A stretch of 34,447 nucleotides of DNA from contig JAFANN010000262.1 in NCBI GenBank assembly GCA_019232665.1, forward strand, positions 1 through 34,447. The letters run 5' to 3'. The stretch is from Caulobacteraceae bacterium (GTDB lineage: Bacteria; Pseudomonadota; Alphaproteobacteria; Caulobacterales; Caulobacteraceae). The notes beneath the pieces were generated by a model, which searched no databases, had not been told where the DNA came from, and saw only the letters and a list, made by a program, of their open reading frames with translations. This document shows positions 27,106-34,447 of the stretch, piece by piece. Each line of letters starts with the position of its first letter. Within the stretch, counting starts at the first letter, position 1. The position numbers and the translations under genes are program-made.

Positions 27106-30100
27106 TTGGCCAGACGGACCTCGAAGACGGATAAGCCCCAGCCGGTCGCCCAGCCCCCACCTGCCGTAGCGGCATGCGTCGCTGTAGCGGTGGCGCCTGG
27201 ATCGACTGAGACCCTGATACAGTTCCTGGGCGGGCTGCCCGCCGACACCGGCGCCGCCTTCGTGTTCATCGCGCCCGGCGTTCCGAACGCGACCCTCGAT
27301 CCGTTCGCGGATCTCAGCGACTTCACCTCGATGCCGATCGCGCCCGCGACCTCTGAAACGGTCCTCGCGGCCGACCATGGCTATGTCTGTCCTCAAGGTC
27401 AGGTTGTCGTGATCGAGAAGGGGCGCCTGCGCCTCGAGCCGGCAAAGCCCGGCGACGGACGGATCGACAGCCTCGTCGTCACTTTGGCCGAGGCCTATGA
27501 AGAGCGCTCCGCCGTAGTCCTGCTGGGCCCCCTCGGCAGCGATGGTGTCACGGGCGTGACCGCGACCAAGCGATTGGGGGGGCTGTCGGTCGCCGAAGGC
27601 ACCGAAGAATCCCTCGAGCCAGCCGCCACGGCCGTCACCGCCGCGGGAATTGCTGACATGCGCCTCCCCGCCAGCAGGATAGGCGTCGAGATCCTCGAGT
27701 ACCTCTCCAACATCTCGCGCTCGGAGGCTCATGAGGAAAAGCGCGAAACGGAAGCGGACGCCGGCCCGTCTCTCGCGCGCATCGCCGCCATTCTGCGCAA
27801 TGTGACCGGCAACGACTTCAACGGCTACAAACACGCCACCTTCCTGCGACGCGTCCAGCGCCGGATGCAGGTGGTCCACGCCAGCGACCTGGATTCCTAC
27901 ATCGACCTGCTGCGCCGCGACCCGCAGGAGGTCCAGCATCTGTTCCAGGACCTGCTGATCAGCGTCACGCACTTCTTCCGCGATCCCGGCGAATTCGAAA
28001 TCCTTGAACAGGAAGTCATCCCGAAAATCTTCGAGAGCAAGGGCCGCGACGACCGGATTCGCGTGTGGGTGCTTGGCTGCGCTACCGGAGAGGAGGCCTA
28101 CTCGCTCGCCATCCTTCTCCGCGAGCAGATGTCGAAGATCGACACGCCGCCCCACGTCCAGATCTTCGCGACCGACATCGACGCGCGCGCCCTCGCGATC
28201 GCGCGTAGCGGGCGTTATCCCGAGCAGATCGCGCGCCACGTCTCTCCCGAGCGCCTCGCCCGCTGGTTCGTGAAGGAAGGCGTGACCTATGTGGTGTCCA
28301 AGGAACTGCGGGAGATGTGCATCTTCTCGCCGCATAACATCGTCAAGGACGCACCGTTCTCACGCATAGACTTGCTGTCCTGCCGGAATCTTCTGATCTA
28401 TTTGAATGGCTCGCTACAAGATCGGGTGATCCCGATCTTCCACTTCTCGCTCAATCCTGGTGGCTACCTCTTCCTGGGCCCGGCCGAGAACGTCACGCGC
28501 CAGCAGAAGCTCTTCGCCCAGGTCGACCGCAAGAGCCGGCTCTTCCGTCGCCTCGACACCCCCACGCGTGTCCTGCCGGACTTCCCGCTCACGCCGCGTG
28601 CGACGCACCAGGAGGGAGAGGGGCCGGGGCCCGTCCCCCGTTCGCCTCGGCCGCTCTCCAGCGGTCTCAGCCGCCGGGTCGATCACGTGGCCGAGCGCTA
28701 CGCGCCGGCCTTCGTCGTTGTCGACAGCAGTTACGACGTGCTGCACTTCTCCGGTCGCACGGGTCGGTTCCTCGAACCTGCGGCGGGGGCCGCGAGCCTG
28801 AACCTGCTCAACCTCGTCCACCGCGACCTGCGGATGGACCTCCGATCGGCGATGCACAAGTCGATCAGCCAGCACGCCCGGGCCAGCGTGCGGCATGTGC
28901 GCATGGGCGGCGGTGCGGAGGCGCGCGCGGTGAGCATCGTCGTCGAGCCCGTCTCCCGGCCCGACGAATCGGTGGCCCTGATGGTCATCTTCCAGGACGC
29001 CGGTCCGCTTCCCGAGGGGATCAACGCCGGCGAATCTTCGCGGACCGACGACCAGGTGCAGCGCCTGGAGGGGGAGCTGCGCACCGCCAAGGAGCGGCTG
29101 CAGGCGACGATCGAAGAGCTGGAGAGCACCAACGAGGAGCTGAAGTCCTCGAACGAGGAATACCAGTCGATCAACGAGGAGCTTCAGTCCGCCAACGAGG
29201 AGCTCGAGACCTCGAAGGAGGAGCTGCAGGCGGTCAACGAGGAGCTGCATACGGTCAACGGCGAGCTCGCACACCGGGTGGCCGAACTGGCGAGCTCGAA
29301 CTCGGACCTCAAGAACCTTCTCGAAAGCACGCGCATCCCGACGATCTTCCTCGACAACGACCTGCGCCTGCGGACCTTCACGCCGGTCACCACCGAAATC
29401 TTCCACATCATCGACAGCGACGTCGGCCGGCCGATCGCGCATATCACCACCCGCCTCGCCTATCCGCAGCTTCAGGACGACGCGCGCCAGGTGCTGTCCA
29501 CCCTCGGCCGCGTCGAGCGGCAGGTCGACATCGAGGAGGACGACCGCAAGTTCCTCGTTCGCGTGCTCCCCTACCGGAGCGTCGACAACTTCATTGGCGG
29601 CGTGGTCCTGACCTTCCTCGAGATTACCGGCACGGCGCGCGCGGAAGCGGCGCTGCAGACCAGCGAGCGGCGCTTTGGCGAGGCCCAGCAGCTGGCCGGC
29701 GTCGGCGTCTGGGAGTGGAACCCCGAGAGCGACGAGACCTGGTGGTCGCCGACCGTCTACGACCTGTGGGGCCTGCCAAGGTCCGAGAAGCCGCCGGCTC
29801 ACGCCGATCGCCCGGTGCACGAGGAGGACCGCGAGCAGTACCTCAAGGCGGTCGAGGAGGCCCGTGCAGGCGGGGTTTTCGACGCCGAGTGGCGCGTCGT
29901 CCTGCCGGACGGCTCGTTCCGCTGGCTGGCCGAGACGGGACGCGAGGATTCCTCCCGCGGCCGGAGGATGCTGGGGATCACCCAGGACATCACCCACCGC
30001 AAGGTGACAGAGACCCGCCTGACCATGCTTCTGGGCGAGCTGCAGCACCGGGTGCGGAATATCCTGGGCGTGGTGCGATCGATCGTGAACCGGACGGTGC

Positions 30101-30666
30101 GGAGCTCCACCAGCCTCAGCGACCTCGCCGAGCGGCTGGACGGACGCCTGCACACCCTCGCGCGGACCCAGGCGGTGTTCACCCGCACCGGCGTGACGTC
30201 GATGGAGATCGGCGATCTCGTGCGCGACGAGCTCTCGGCGGTCGGCGCTCCGGACGACCAGCTGACCATCGATGGGCCCAGCGTGCGCGTGCGGCGCGAG
30301 GTGGCGCAGAGCTTCGCTCTCGCCGTTCACGAGCTCACCACCAACGCGGTCAAGTACGGCGCCTTCGCCGAGTCCGGCGGTCAGCTATCGGTCACTTGGC
30401 GCTTGCTGGAGGACGGTCACGATCCGCGCCTGCAGCTGGAATGGAGGGAGAGCGGCGTTCGCGCCCTCGACATCCGGCCCGCCCGCGCCGGCTTCGGTCG
30501 CGAACTGATCGAGCGCAGCCTGCCTTACGAACTGGGCGCCGAAACCCGCCTCGAGTTCGCCCCCGGCGGCGTCGTGGCCGTGATCGAACTGCCGCTCAAC
30601 GAGAACATCGCCGAGGTCGAAGGCGACGGGGGGGGGGGATGGGGGATAGCCCCTCTTCCTCACTAG
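27106..30666 (+). CDS. CheB-CheR-PAS-HWE hybrid sensor histidine kinase
   Basis: The 1186-aa protein has a CheB-like domain (about 22-205), a CheR methyltransferase (about 220-485, SAM motif WVLGCATGEEAYSL), a PAS-like segment (about 525-635), a long coiled coil of NEEL repeats (655-730), two PAS domains (about 735-845 and 855-965) and an HWE kinase: H981 in GELQHRVRNILGVVRSI, N1080 in VHELTTNAVKYGAF and W1113-x-E1115. The CheB part keeps D147 (GSDG), but the serine and histidine positions read APGSTET and IAPGVPN, so it is probably inactive. TTG start with GGGGAGG upstream. An 11-G run lies near the 3' end. It should phosphorylate a receiver, perhaps one of the two neighbours. Confidence 0.95.
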   Translation: MARRTSKTDKPQPVAQPPPAVAACVAVAVAPGSTETLIQFLGGLPADTGAAFVFIAPGVPNATLDPFADLSDFTSMPIAPATSETVLAADHGYVCPQGQVVVIEKGRLRLEPAKPGDGRIDSLVVTLAEAYEERSAVVLLGPLGSDGVTGVTATKRLGGLSVAEGTEESLEPAATAVTAAGIADMRLPASRIGVEILEYLSNISRSEAHEEKRETEADAGPSLARIAAILRNVTGNDFNGYKHATFLRRVQRRMQVVHASDLDSYIDLLRRDPQEVQHLFQDLLISVTHFFRDPGEFEILEQEVIPKIFESKGRDDRIRVWVLGCATGEEAYSLAILLREQMSKIDTPPHVQIFATDIDARALAIARSGRYPEQIARHVSPERLARWFVKEGVTYVVSKELREMCIFSPHNIVKDAPFSRIDLLSCRNLLIYLNGSLQDRVIPIFHFSLNPGGYLFLGPAENVTRQQKLFAQVDRKSRLFRRLDTPTRVLPDFPLTPRATHQEGEGPGPVPRSPRPLSSGLSRRVDHVAERYAPAFVVVDSSYDVLHFSGRTGRFLEPAAGAASLNLLNLVHRDLRMDLRSAMHKSISQHARASVRHVRMGGGAEARAVSIVVEPVSRPDESVALMVIFQDAGPLPEGINAGESSRTDDQVQRLEGELRTAKERLQATIEELESTNEELKSSNEEYQSINEELQSANEELETSKEELQAVNEELHTVNGELAHRVAELASSNSDLKNLLESTRIPTIFLDNDLRLRTFTPVTTEIFHIIDSDVGRPIAHITTRLAYPQLQDDARQVLSTLGRVERQVDIEEDDRKFLVRVLPYRSVDNFIGGVVLTFLEITGTARAEAALQTSERRFGEAQQLAGVGVWEWNPESDETWWSPTVYDLWGLPRSEKPPAHADRPVHEEDREQYLKAVEEARAGGVFDAEWRVVLPDGSFRWLAETGREDSSRGRRMLGITQDITHRKVTETRLTMLLGELQHRVRNILGVVRSIVNRTVRSSTSLSDLAERLDGRLHTLARTQAVFTRTGVTSMEIGDLVRDELSAVGAPDDQLTIDGPSVRVRREVAQSFALAVHELTTNAVKYGAFAESGGQLSVTWRLLEDGHDPRLQLEWRESGVRALDIRPARAGFGRELIERSLPYELGAETRLEFAPGGVVAVIELPLNENIAEVEGDGGGGWGIAPLPH
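30628..30638 (+). repeat. Homopolymer run of eleven G in the kinase 3' end
   Basis: The run encodes part of GGGGW at residues 1175-1179, after the kinase domain. One G fewer gives a stop three codons after the run; one more gives a longer tail past the present stop. It is a place for slippage, sequencing error or phase-variable C-termini. Confidence 0.9.
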
Positions 30667-30768
30667 CGCGCCCGTCCCCTCGCCAACCCCAGGCGTAGCG
30701 ACCGCAGCGGAGTGGGGACATCAGTTCCCGCCAGCGGCGCAACACTTAGTCAAACGACCTCGGATCGC

Positions 30769-30791
30769 CCTTCTCCCCTTGCGGGAGAAGG
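30769..30791. terminator. Perfect 9-bp hairpin between kinase and response regulator
   Basis: CCTTCTCCC and GGGAGAAGG pair perfectly around CTTGC. It lies in the 160-bp gap between two convergent genes. It lacks a T-run on the correct side in either direction, so any termination role is uncertain. The rest of the gap shows no ORF or further clear structure. Confidence 0.45.
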
Positions 30792-30826
30792 AAAAACAAC
30801 AACTTAATAGGTCACCTGCCAACGCC

Positions 30827-31210
30827 TTACGCCCGGACGGAGCGGAGGAGCCGGCCGAGTTGGCGGGCGGCTTCGCCGGGGGTGACCGGCTTCTCGATGC
30901 GCTGGATGTCCTTGTATGCCTCGGGCGTGCGGCCGGAATCGTAGCCGGTCGCGAAGAGAAAGGGGACGCTTCGGGCGCGCAGGGCCTCGGCGACGGGAAA
31001 GACCATCTCGCCGCCCAGATTGATGTCGAGGACGGCGCCGTCTATCCGCGCCTCCGCCTCGACCAGCCGCATCGCCTTATGAATCGTAGGAACCGGGCCG
31101 ACCACGATTGCTCCGGCCTCGATGAGCTCGCGACGGATATCCTCGGCGAGGGCGTATTCGTCCTCGACCACCAGGATCCGACAGTCGACCAGCCCGGAGT
31201 CGACCCTCAC
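30827..31210 (-). CDS. Single-domain response regulator (receiver only), FAT GUY-like
   Basis: The 127-aa protein is a lone receiver: ILVVEDEY (acidic pocket), VLDINLGGE (D62), PFLFATGYDSG with T88 and RIEKP (K107). The ATGY motif matches the 'FAT GUY' single-domain class. More than half of the core positions are identical by eye to the receiver at 25462. GTG start lies two bases after the kinase stop (TGAGGTG), so it is translationally coupled to the HWE kinase upstream, its likely cognate partner. Having no output domain, it may regulate other kinases or act as a phosphate sink. Confidence 0.93.
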   Translation of the reverse strand: MRVDSGLVDCRILVVEDEYALAEDIRRELIEAGAIVVGPVPTIHKAMRLVEAEARIDGAVLDINLGGEMVFPVAEALRARSVPFLFATGYDSGRTPEAYKDIQRIEKPVTPGEAARQLGRLLRSVRA

Positions 31211-31211
31211 C

Positions 31212-33149
31212 TCAGCTTCCCCTCGGCATGTGTTGCGACACCGGCAGGGTGATGACGCAGTGTACGCCGTCGCGGCCCAGTTTGTAACTCGTCTCAGCGT
31301 CCAGCTGATAGGGCAACGCCCGCTCGATCAGTTCGCGGCCGGCGCCGCCGCGCGTGTCGGCGTCCGGCGGCATGGCCACGCCGCTTTCGATCCACTCCAC
31401 GCGCAGGCGCTGGCGGCCGTCGACCAGCCCCGGCTCCAGCCGCCAGCGGACCGTCAGCCGACCTTCCGGTTGCGCCAGGGCGCCGTACTTCATCGCATTC
31501 GTCGCCAGTTCATGGATCGCCATGGCGAGGATCTGGACGGTGCTGGAACGCAGCAGCACGCCCGGCGGTCCATCGAGGGTGACCTGCCCCCCTTGGGCGC
31601 GAAGCTCGTCTCGCACGAGCTCGTCGAAGGGGACGCGATCGCTTTCCTTGAGACGTGACAGCAGGCTCTGCACCCTCGCCAGAGCGTCCATCCGGTCGGC
31701 GAACTTCTGGTTGAAATCCGGCAGGCTGCGGCTGGTGCGCGCCGTGCGCTGGGCGATCGAGCGCACGACAGCCATCAGGTTGCGGGTCCTGTGCTGCAGT
31801 TCGCCGATCATGACCGTCATCCTGTGGGCGGTCTCCTTCTCCGCGGTGACGTCCTCGCCGATGCCGCCGATCCGCGTTACCCGCCCGCGCTCGTCGACGA
31901 GCGGGAACATCGTGTCCCTCAGCCAACGGACCTGCCCGTCGCTGGCCCGCCGGACGCGGTATTCGAGGCTCACATGCTCCCCAAGAGCCACGCTCTGAAG
32001 CTCCGAGAGGGCGAGGTCGCGGTCCTCCGGCAAAATGAGCTCGAGCCAGCCCGTCAGGCCGTTTCCGGCGATGGCGTGTTCCAGCTCCAGTCCATAGACG
32101 GTGTCGAAGGCCGCGCTGAGGTATTCCCATTGCAGGCTCTGCGCGTCGCGGATCCACAGCACGTCCAGTGAGGCGTCCCCGAAGCGACGGAACCTCGCTT
32201 CGCTGTCGCGCAGGGCGGCTTCCGCCTGTTTGCGCTCGCTGATGTCCAGCGCGTACTCGACGATGGCGCCGTCGCCGAGGTCATGGCCGCTGAACAGCAT
32301 CCACCGGCGGCGGCCATCGCGCGTGAGGTACTCCTTTTCGTAAGGACCGGCGCGGCCCTCTCTCGCCAGCCGTTCGCGCTCGACTTCCGACTGCGCCATC
32401 CACTCCGGCGGCGTCAGGTCCCTCCAGCCCAGGCGACCGCTGGCCACGTCCTCCCGGGTCCAGCCGGTCATCCGAAGGAACGCGTCGTTGGCGTCGAGAA
32501 GCCGACCGTCCAGCGAGAAGAAGAGGATTCCGATGGCGTCTGTCTCGATCACTCGCCGCAGCCGCGTCTGGCTCGCGCGCAGGGCCTCCTCCCGACGGTA
32601 GCGAACAATCGCCTCGCTGGCCTGGCGCGCATAGAGGTCGGTCAGACGGTGATCGGTGTCGCTGAAGGCGCGGTGCTGGCGGAAATAGGTGGAGACCATG
32701 CCAAGCCGCTCTCCCCCGACGCCGTGCAGCGGCGTCGACTGCGCGGCGCTGAAGCCATACCCGCGAGCGGCCTCCAAGAACCTGGCGAAGGCGGGGTCCG
32801 TCGCGACGTCCTCGATCACCACACGCTCGCCTTTGGCGAGAGCCTGCCCGCAGGAAGTCCCGTGGTCGACGCCGATCTCGGCGAAATCGGATTCGAAGGC
32901 CGCGTCGAAGCCACGCTGAGCGACCAGTCTCAGCGTTCCACGCTGCCGATCGAAGATCTGGATGTTGCCAAAGTCGGCCCGGTGCAGGGCGACGATTGCA
33001 TCCAGCACCTGAACCAGGAGGTCGTGCAAGTCGGCTGTCCGGTCGAGCCGCAGGGTCAGCTCGTGAAGCCGCCGCATAGCGTCCAGCTCCGACGCCAGCT
33101 GCGCCCGGGACTCTTCCGGCTCCCATCCGCCGAGCGTCGTACGCGACAT
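31212..33149 (-). CDS. GAF-PAS-PAS HWE-family sensor histidine kinase
   Basis: The 645-aa cytoplasmic kinase has a GAF domain (about 38-185), two PAS domains (about 195-305 and 315-435) and an HWE kinase module: H453 in GELQHRTRNLMAVVRSIAQRT, N551 in IHELATNAMKYGAL, and W586-x-E588. There are no membrane segments, so it senses an internal signal, possibly a small molecule or redox state through GAF/PAS; the GAF contains DHGTSCGQA, as in some cofactor-free sensors. The ATG at 33149 has AGGA about 10 bases upstream, better than the track GTG at 33182. It is followed directly by the receiver gene. Confidence 0.94.
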   Translation of the reverse strand: MSRTTLGGWEPEESRAQLASELDAMRRLHELTLRLDRTADLHDLLVQVLDAIVALHRADFGNIQIFDRQRGTLRLVAQRGFDAAFESDFAEIGVDHGTSCGQALAKGERVVIEDVATDPAFARFLEAARGYGFSAAQSTPLHGVGGERLGMVSTYFRQHRAFSDTDHRLTDLYARQASEAIVRYRREEALRASQTRLRRVIETDAIGILFFSLDGRLLDANDAFLRMTGWTREDVASGRLGWRDLTPPEWMAQSEVERERLAREGRAGPYEKEYLTRDGRRRWMLFSGHDLGDGAIVEYALDISERKQAEAALRDSEARFRRFGDASLDVLWIRDAQSLQWEYLSAAFDTVYGLELEHAIAGNGLTGWLELILPEDRDLALSELQSVALGEHVSLEYRVRRASDGQVRWLRDTMFPLVDERGRVTRIGGIGEDVTAEKETAHRMTVMIGELQHRTRNLMAVVRSIAQRTARTSRSLPDFNQKFADRMDALARVQSLLSRLKESDRVPFDELVRDELRAQGGQVTLDGPPGVLLRSSTVQILAMAIHELATNAMKYGALAQPEGRLTVRWRLEPGLVDGRQRLRVEWIESGVAMPPDADTRGGAGRELIERALPYQLDAETSYKLGRDGVHCVITLPVSQHMPRGS

Positions 33150-33206
33150 CTCCGACCCGTCCTGCAACCCGGCGCCTCCCACGCCGCGCGGGCCGCCGCG
33201 ATTTAG

Positions 33207-33222
33207 CCCGGCGACCGCCGGG
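33207..33222. terminator. GC-rich hairpin between marR and the kinase
   Basis: CCCGGCG and CGCCGGG face each other around AC, giving a tight stem. It lies in the 188-bp gap upstream of the kinase start and downstream of the MarR gene, both on the minus strand. There is no T-run. It could separate the two transcription units. Confidence 0.3.
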
Positions 33223-33337
33223 TTGAACGCAAATCCACCCCTGTTCGACGCGTCCCGTCGCCCGATCGATCCCTGCTTTGGCGCCAGGCGGAGTCGATCG
33301 GTTCAACCACCGGGGCAGCGACACGAAGATCCGTTGT

Positions 33338-33769
33338 TCAGCTTGGCATCGTGTTCAGGAGGGCGAGGAGTCGGGCGACGAAGCCCTCGTTCTGGGTCAG
33401 CTCGCGAAGGTGCGTGGGGGCGAGGCGTCTGAGGGCCTCTTCACCCTGATCGGTCAGGAGCACAGCGACGCGGCGGGCGTCGCCCGGCGTGGCGGCCCGG
33501 CGGACCAGTCCGGCGGCCTGCATCCGGTTGACCAGTTCGGCCGCGGAATGCTGGCGCACCAGGAGCTGGTCGGCCAGCTCTCCGATGGAGATCGGGCGGT
33601 CTCCCGCGTGGCCCTTGATTGCAAGCAGCGCCTGGTATTGCTGAGGCGCATAGCCGGCCGCCTCGGCCTCGCGACTGCTGAAGGCGAGGAAGCGACGGAG
33701 CTGGTGGCGGAAAGCGGCGAGCGCCCGGTACTGCTCGAGGGTTACGGGCGGCGCCTGCGGTGAATCCAT
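33338..33769 (-). CDS. MarR-family transcriptional regulator
   Basis: The 143-aa protein has the MarR winged helix-turn-helix: APQQYQALLAIKGH, ISIGELADQLLVRQHSAAELVNRMQAAGLV (recognition helix) and the wing RRAATPGDARRVAVLLTDQGEEAL. Such dimers repress transport or stress genes until bound by small phenolic or oxidant ligands. It starts at ATG 33769. It lies between the anti-sigma-like gene and the HWE kinase on the same strand, with 91 and 188 bp gaps. Its targets are not evident from the window. Confidence 0.93.
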   Translation of the reverse strand: MDSPQAPPVTLEQYRALAAFRHQLRRFLAFSSREAEAAGYAPQQYQALLAIKGHAGDRPISIGELADQLLVRQHSAAELVNRMQAAGLVRRAATPGDARRVAVLLTDQGEEALRRLAPTHLRELTQNEGFVARLLALLNTMPS

Positions 33770-33860
33770 TCAAGTCCTCGAGTTTCGGGGCTGGTGAGCC
33801 TGGTCGTCGGGCGTTACGCGCCGATGTCGAAGATGCCCAACCTTCGCCGCCGCGGGAAGC

Positions 33861-34447
33861 TCATCGCCAGCCGAGCTCACGCGCCGCGGCCTCGCTCGGG
33901 CCGTCCAGGGCCGGGGCGGACGTCATCGACTGGGCGGCAGAGAGCACCGAGGCGGGAATCTCATCGCCCGCGACCTTGTAGGCGCCGGCGCGCCCGCTCC
34001 CGGCCGTGGCGGCGGCAAGCGGCACCGTCCAGTGCGCGCCCGTACGACACGCGACACCGGCGAGTCGCGCGGGGTGATCGAGGAAGGTCCGGCAATAGCG
34101 GCCATCGTCGGCGCGGATGGTGAAGCCGATCCGGATCGCCTGATTTGGGGACTGCTCCGCCGCCAGCTGGTTATTCAACGCCCGGGCGAGGCCGTCCTGC
34201 GCCACCAGCGCTCCGCCCTGGGTCGCGACGGCGGGAGCGGAACGCAGGGCAGCGCCGCCGAAGCCGATCACCAGACCCGCTGCGAGGCAAGCCGCCGCCA
34301 GGAGCCCTGCGGAGCCGGGAGCGGGCCGCGCCGTGGCCTGGCGCCGCTGACGCCGGACGGCGGCGAGGTCCACCACCTCTGGCGCCTCATACGACTTCGC
34401 GCCGGCCACCACGCTGAGCAGGCGGCCGGGGACCGGCTCGACCAGCG
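33861..34447 (-). CDS. Membrane-anchored anti-sigma-factor-like protein (5' end outside window)
   Basis: The frame is open to the right edge of the window and reads LVEPVPGRLLSVV there, which matches the 'EPVPxRL' turn found in many anti-sigma factors. The track start (GTG 34412) is therefore inside the gene. A single transmembrane segment (GLLAAACLAAGLVIGFGGAAL) follows a basic linker, and the rest (about 110 aa) should be periplasmic, with two cysteines (GRYCRTF and GVACRTG) that could form a disulfide. The cognate sigma factor gene probably lies just outside. A role in sequestering an ECF sigma factor is inferred, not shown. Confidence 0.75.
   Translation of the reverse strand, partial: LVEPVPGRLLSVVAGAKSYEAPEVVDLAAVRRQRRQATARPAPGSAGLLAAACLAAGLVIGFGGAALRSAPAVATQGGALVAQDGLARALNNQLAAEQSPNQAIRIGFTIRADDGRYCRTFLDHPARLAGVACRTGAHWTVPLAAATAGSGRAGAYKVAGDEIPASVLSAAQSMTSAPALDGPSEAAARELGWR

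Noticed and set aside
28414-30330. 638-aa minus-strand ORF inside the hybrid kinase
   Set aside because: It is antisense to the kinase, shows no recognisable motifs and mirrors the NEEL repeats as low-complexity sequence.
25462-33149. Complete chemotaxis operon
   Set aside because: CheB and CheR domains are present, but there is no CheA, CheW, CheY-linked motor gene or receptor; HWE kinases point to other signalling.
33150-33337. EcfG-type promoter before the GAF-PAS kinase
   Set aside because: CGAAC and CGTT occur on the minus strand, but only 13 bases apart and without the GGAAC sequence.

Overview
The window is GC-rich and gene-dense. It reads as a chromosomal segment of an alphaproteobacterium, most likely Caulobacteraceae (Caulobacter, Phenylobacterium or relatives). 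The reasons are the RpoH type, the HWE-family histidine kinases paired with single-domain receivers, the frequent TTG/GTG starts, and GC-rich palindromic repeats between genes. This placement comes from family knowledge and was not searched. I see no phage, transposase, CRISPR, tRNA or rRNA. Most very long ORFs in the track (for example the 1326-aa and 638-aa ones) are antisense shadows.

Layout. 1-1230: a small partial gene faces a GlxA-type AraC/DJ-1 regulator across a control region with five TGGCG boxes. 1421-5997 (minus): a probable operon cysS, SRPBCC protein, IscU-like scaffold, yidD, thrS. 6049-8429 (plus): hisI overlapping an RluD-type pseudouridine synthase, then rpoH. 8633-10242 (minus): serB and a second HAD phosphatase, overlapping by 4 bp. 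10336-14194 (plus): amidohydrolase, acyl-CoA synthetase, mtnA. 14633-16531 (minus): nrdA without nrdB. 16785-19009 (plus): M17 aminopeptidase coupled to an NlpC/P60 hydrolase. 19203-20599 (minus): VOC protein and threonine dehydratase. 20713-25448 (plus): M20 amidohydrolase, MFS transporter, purA, methyltransferase.

25462-33149 is the most distinctive part, a sensory block. It holds a single-domain response regulator, a stand-alone CheB methylesterase with a zinc-ribbon tail, a 1186-aa CheB/CheR/PAS/HWE kinase, a second paralogous response regulator, and a GAF-PAS-PAS-HWE kinase. The receivers carry TTGY/ATGY motifs like the 'FAT GUY' single-domain regulators linked to the alphaproteobacterial general stress response. 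A GGAAC-N16-GGTT sequence before cheB resembles an EcfG-type promoter. The window ends with a MarR regulator and the 3' part of a membrane-anchored anti-sigma-like gene.

The strongest non-coding signal is a family of three ~150-bp composite palindromes (1249, 8454, 19026). Each sits exactly between two convergent genes. One copy is inverted relative to the others. Each contains hairpins whose sequences differ between copies while their stems are kept. Two of the other three convergent gaps hold different hairpins; the third is only 13 bp wide.
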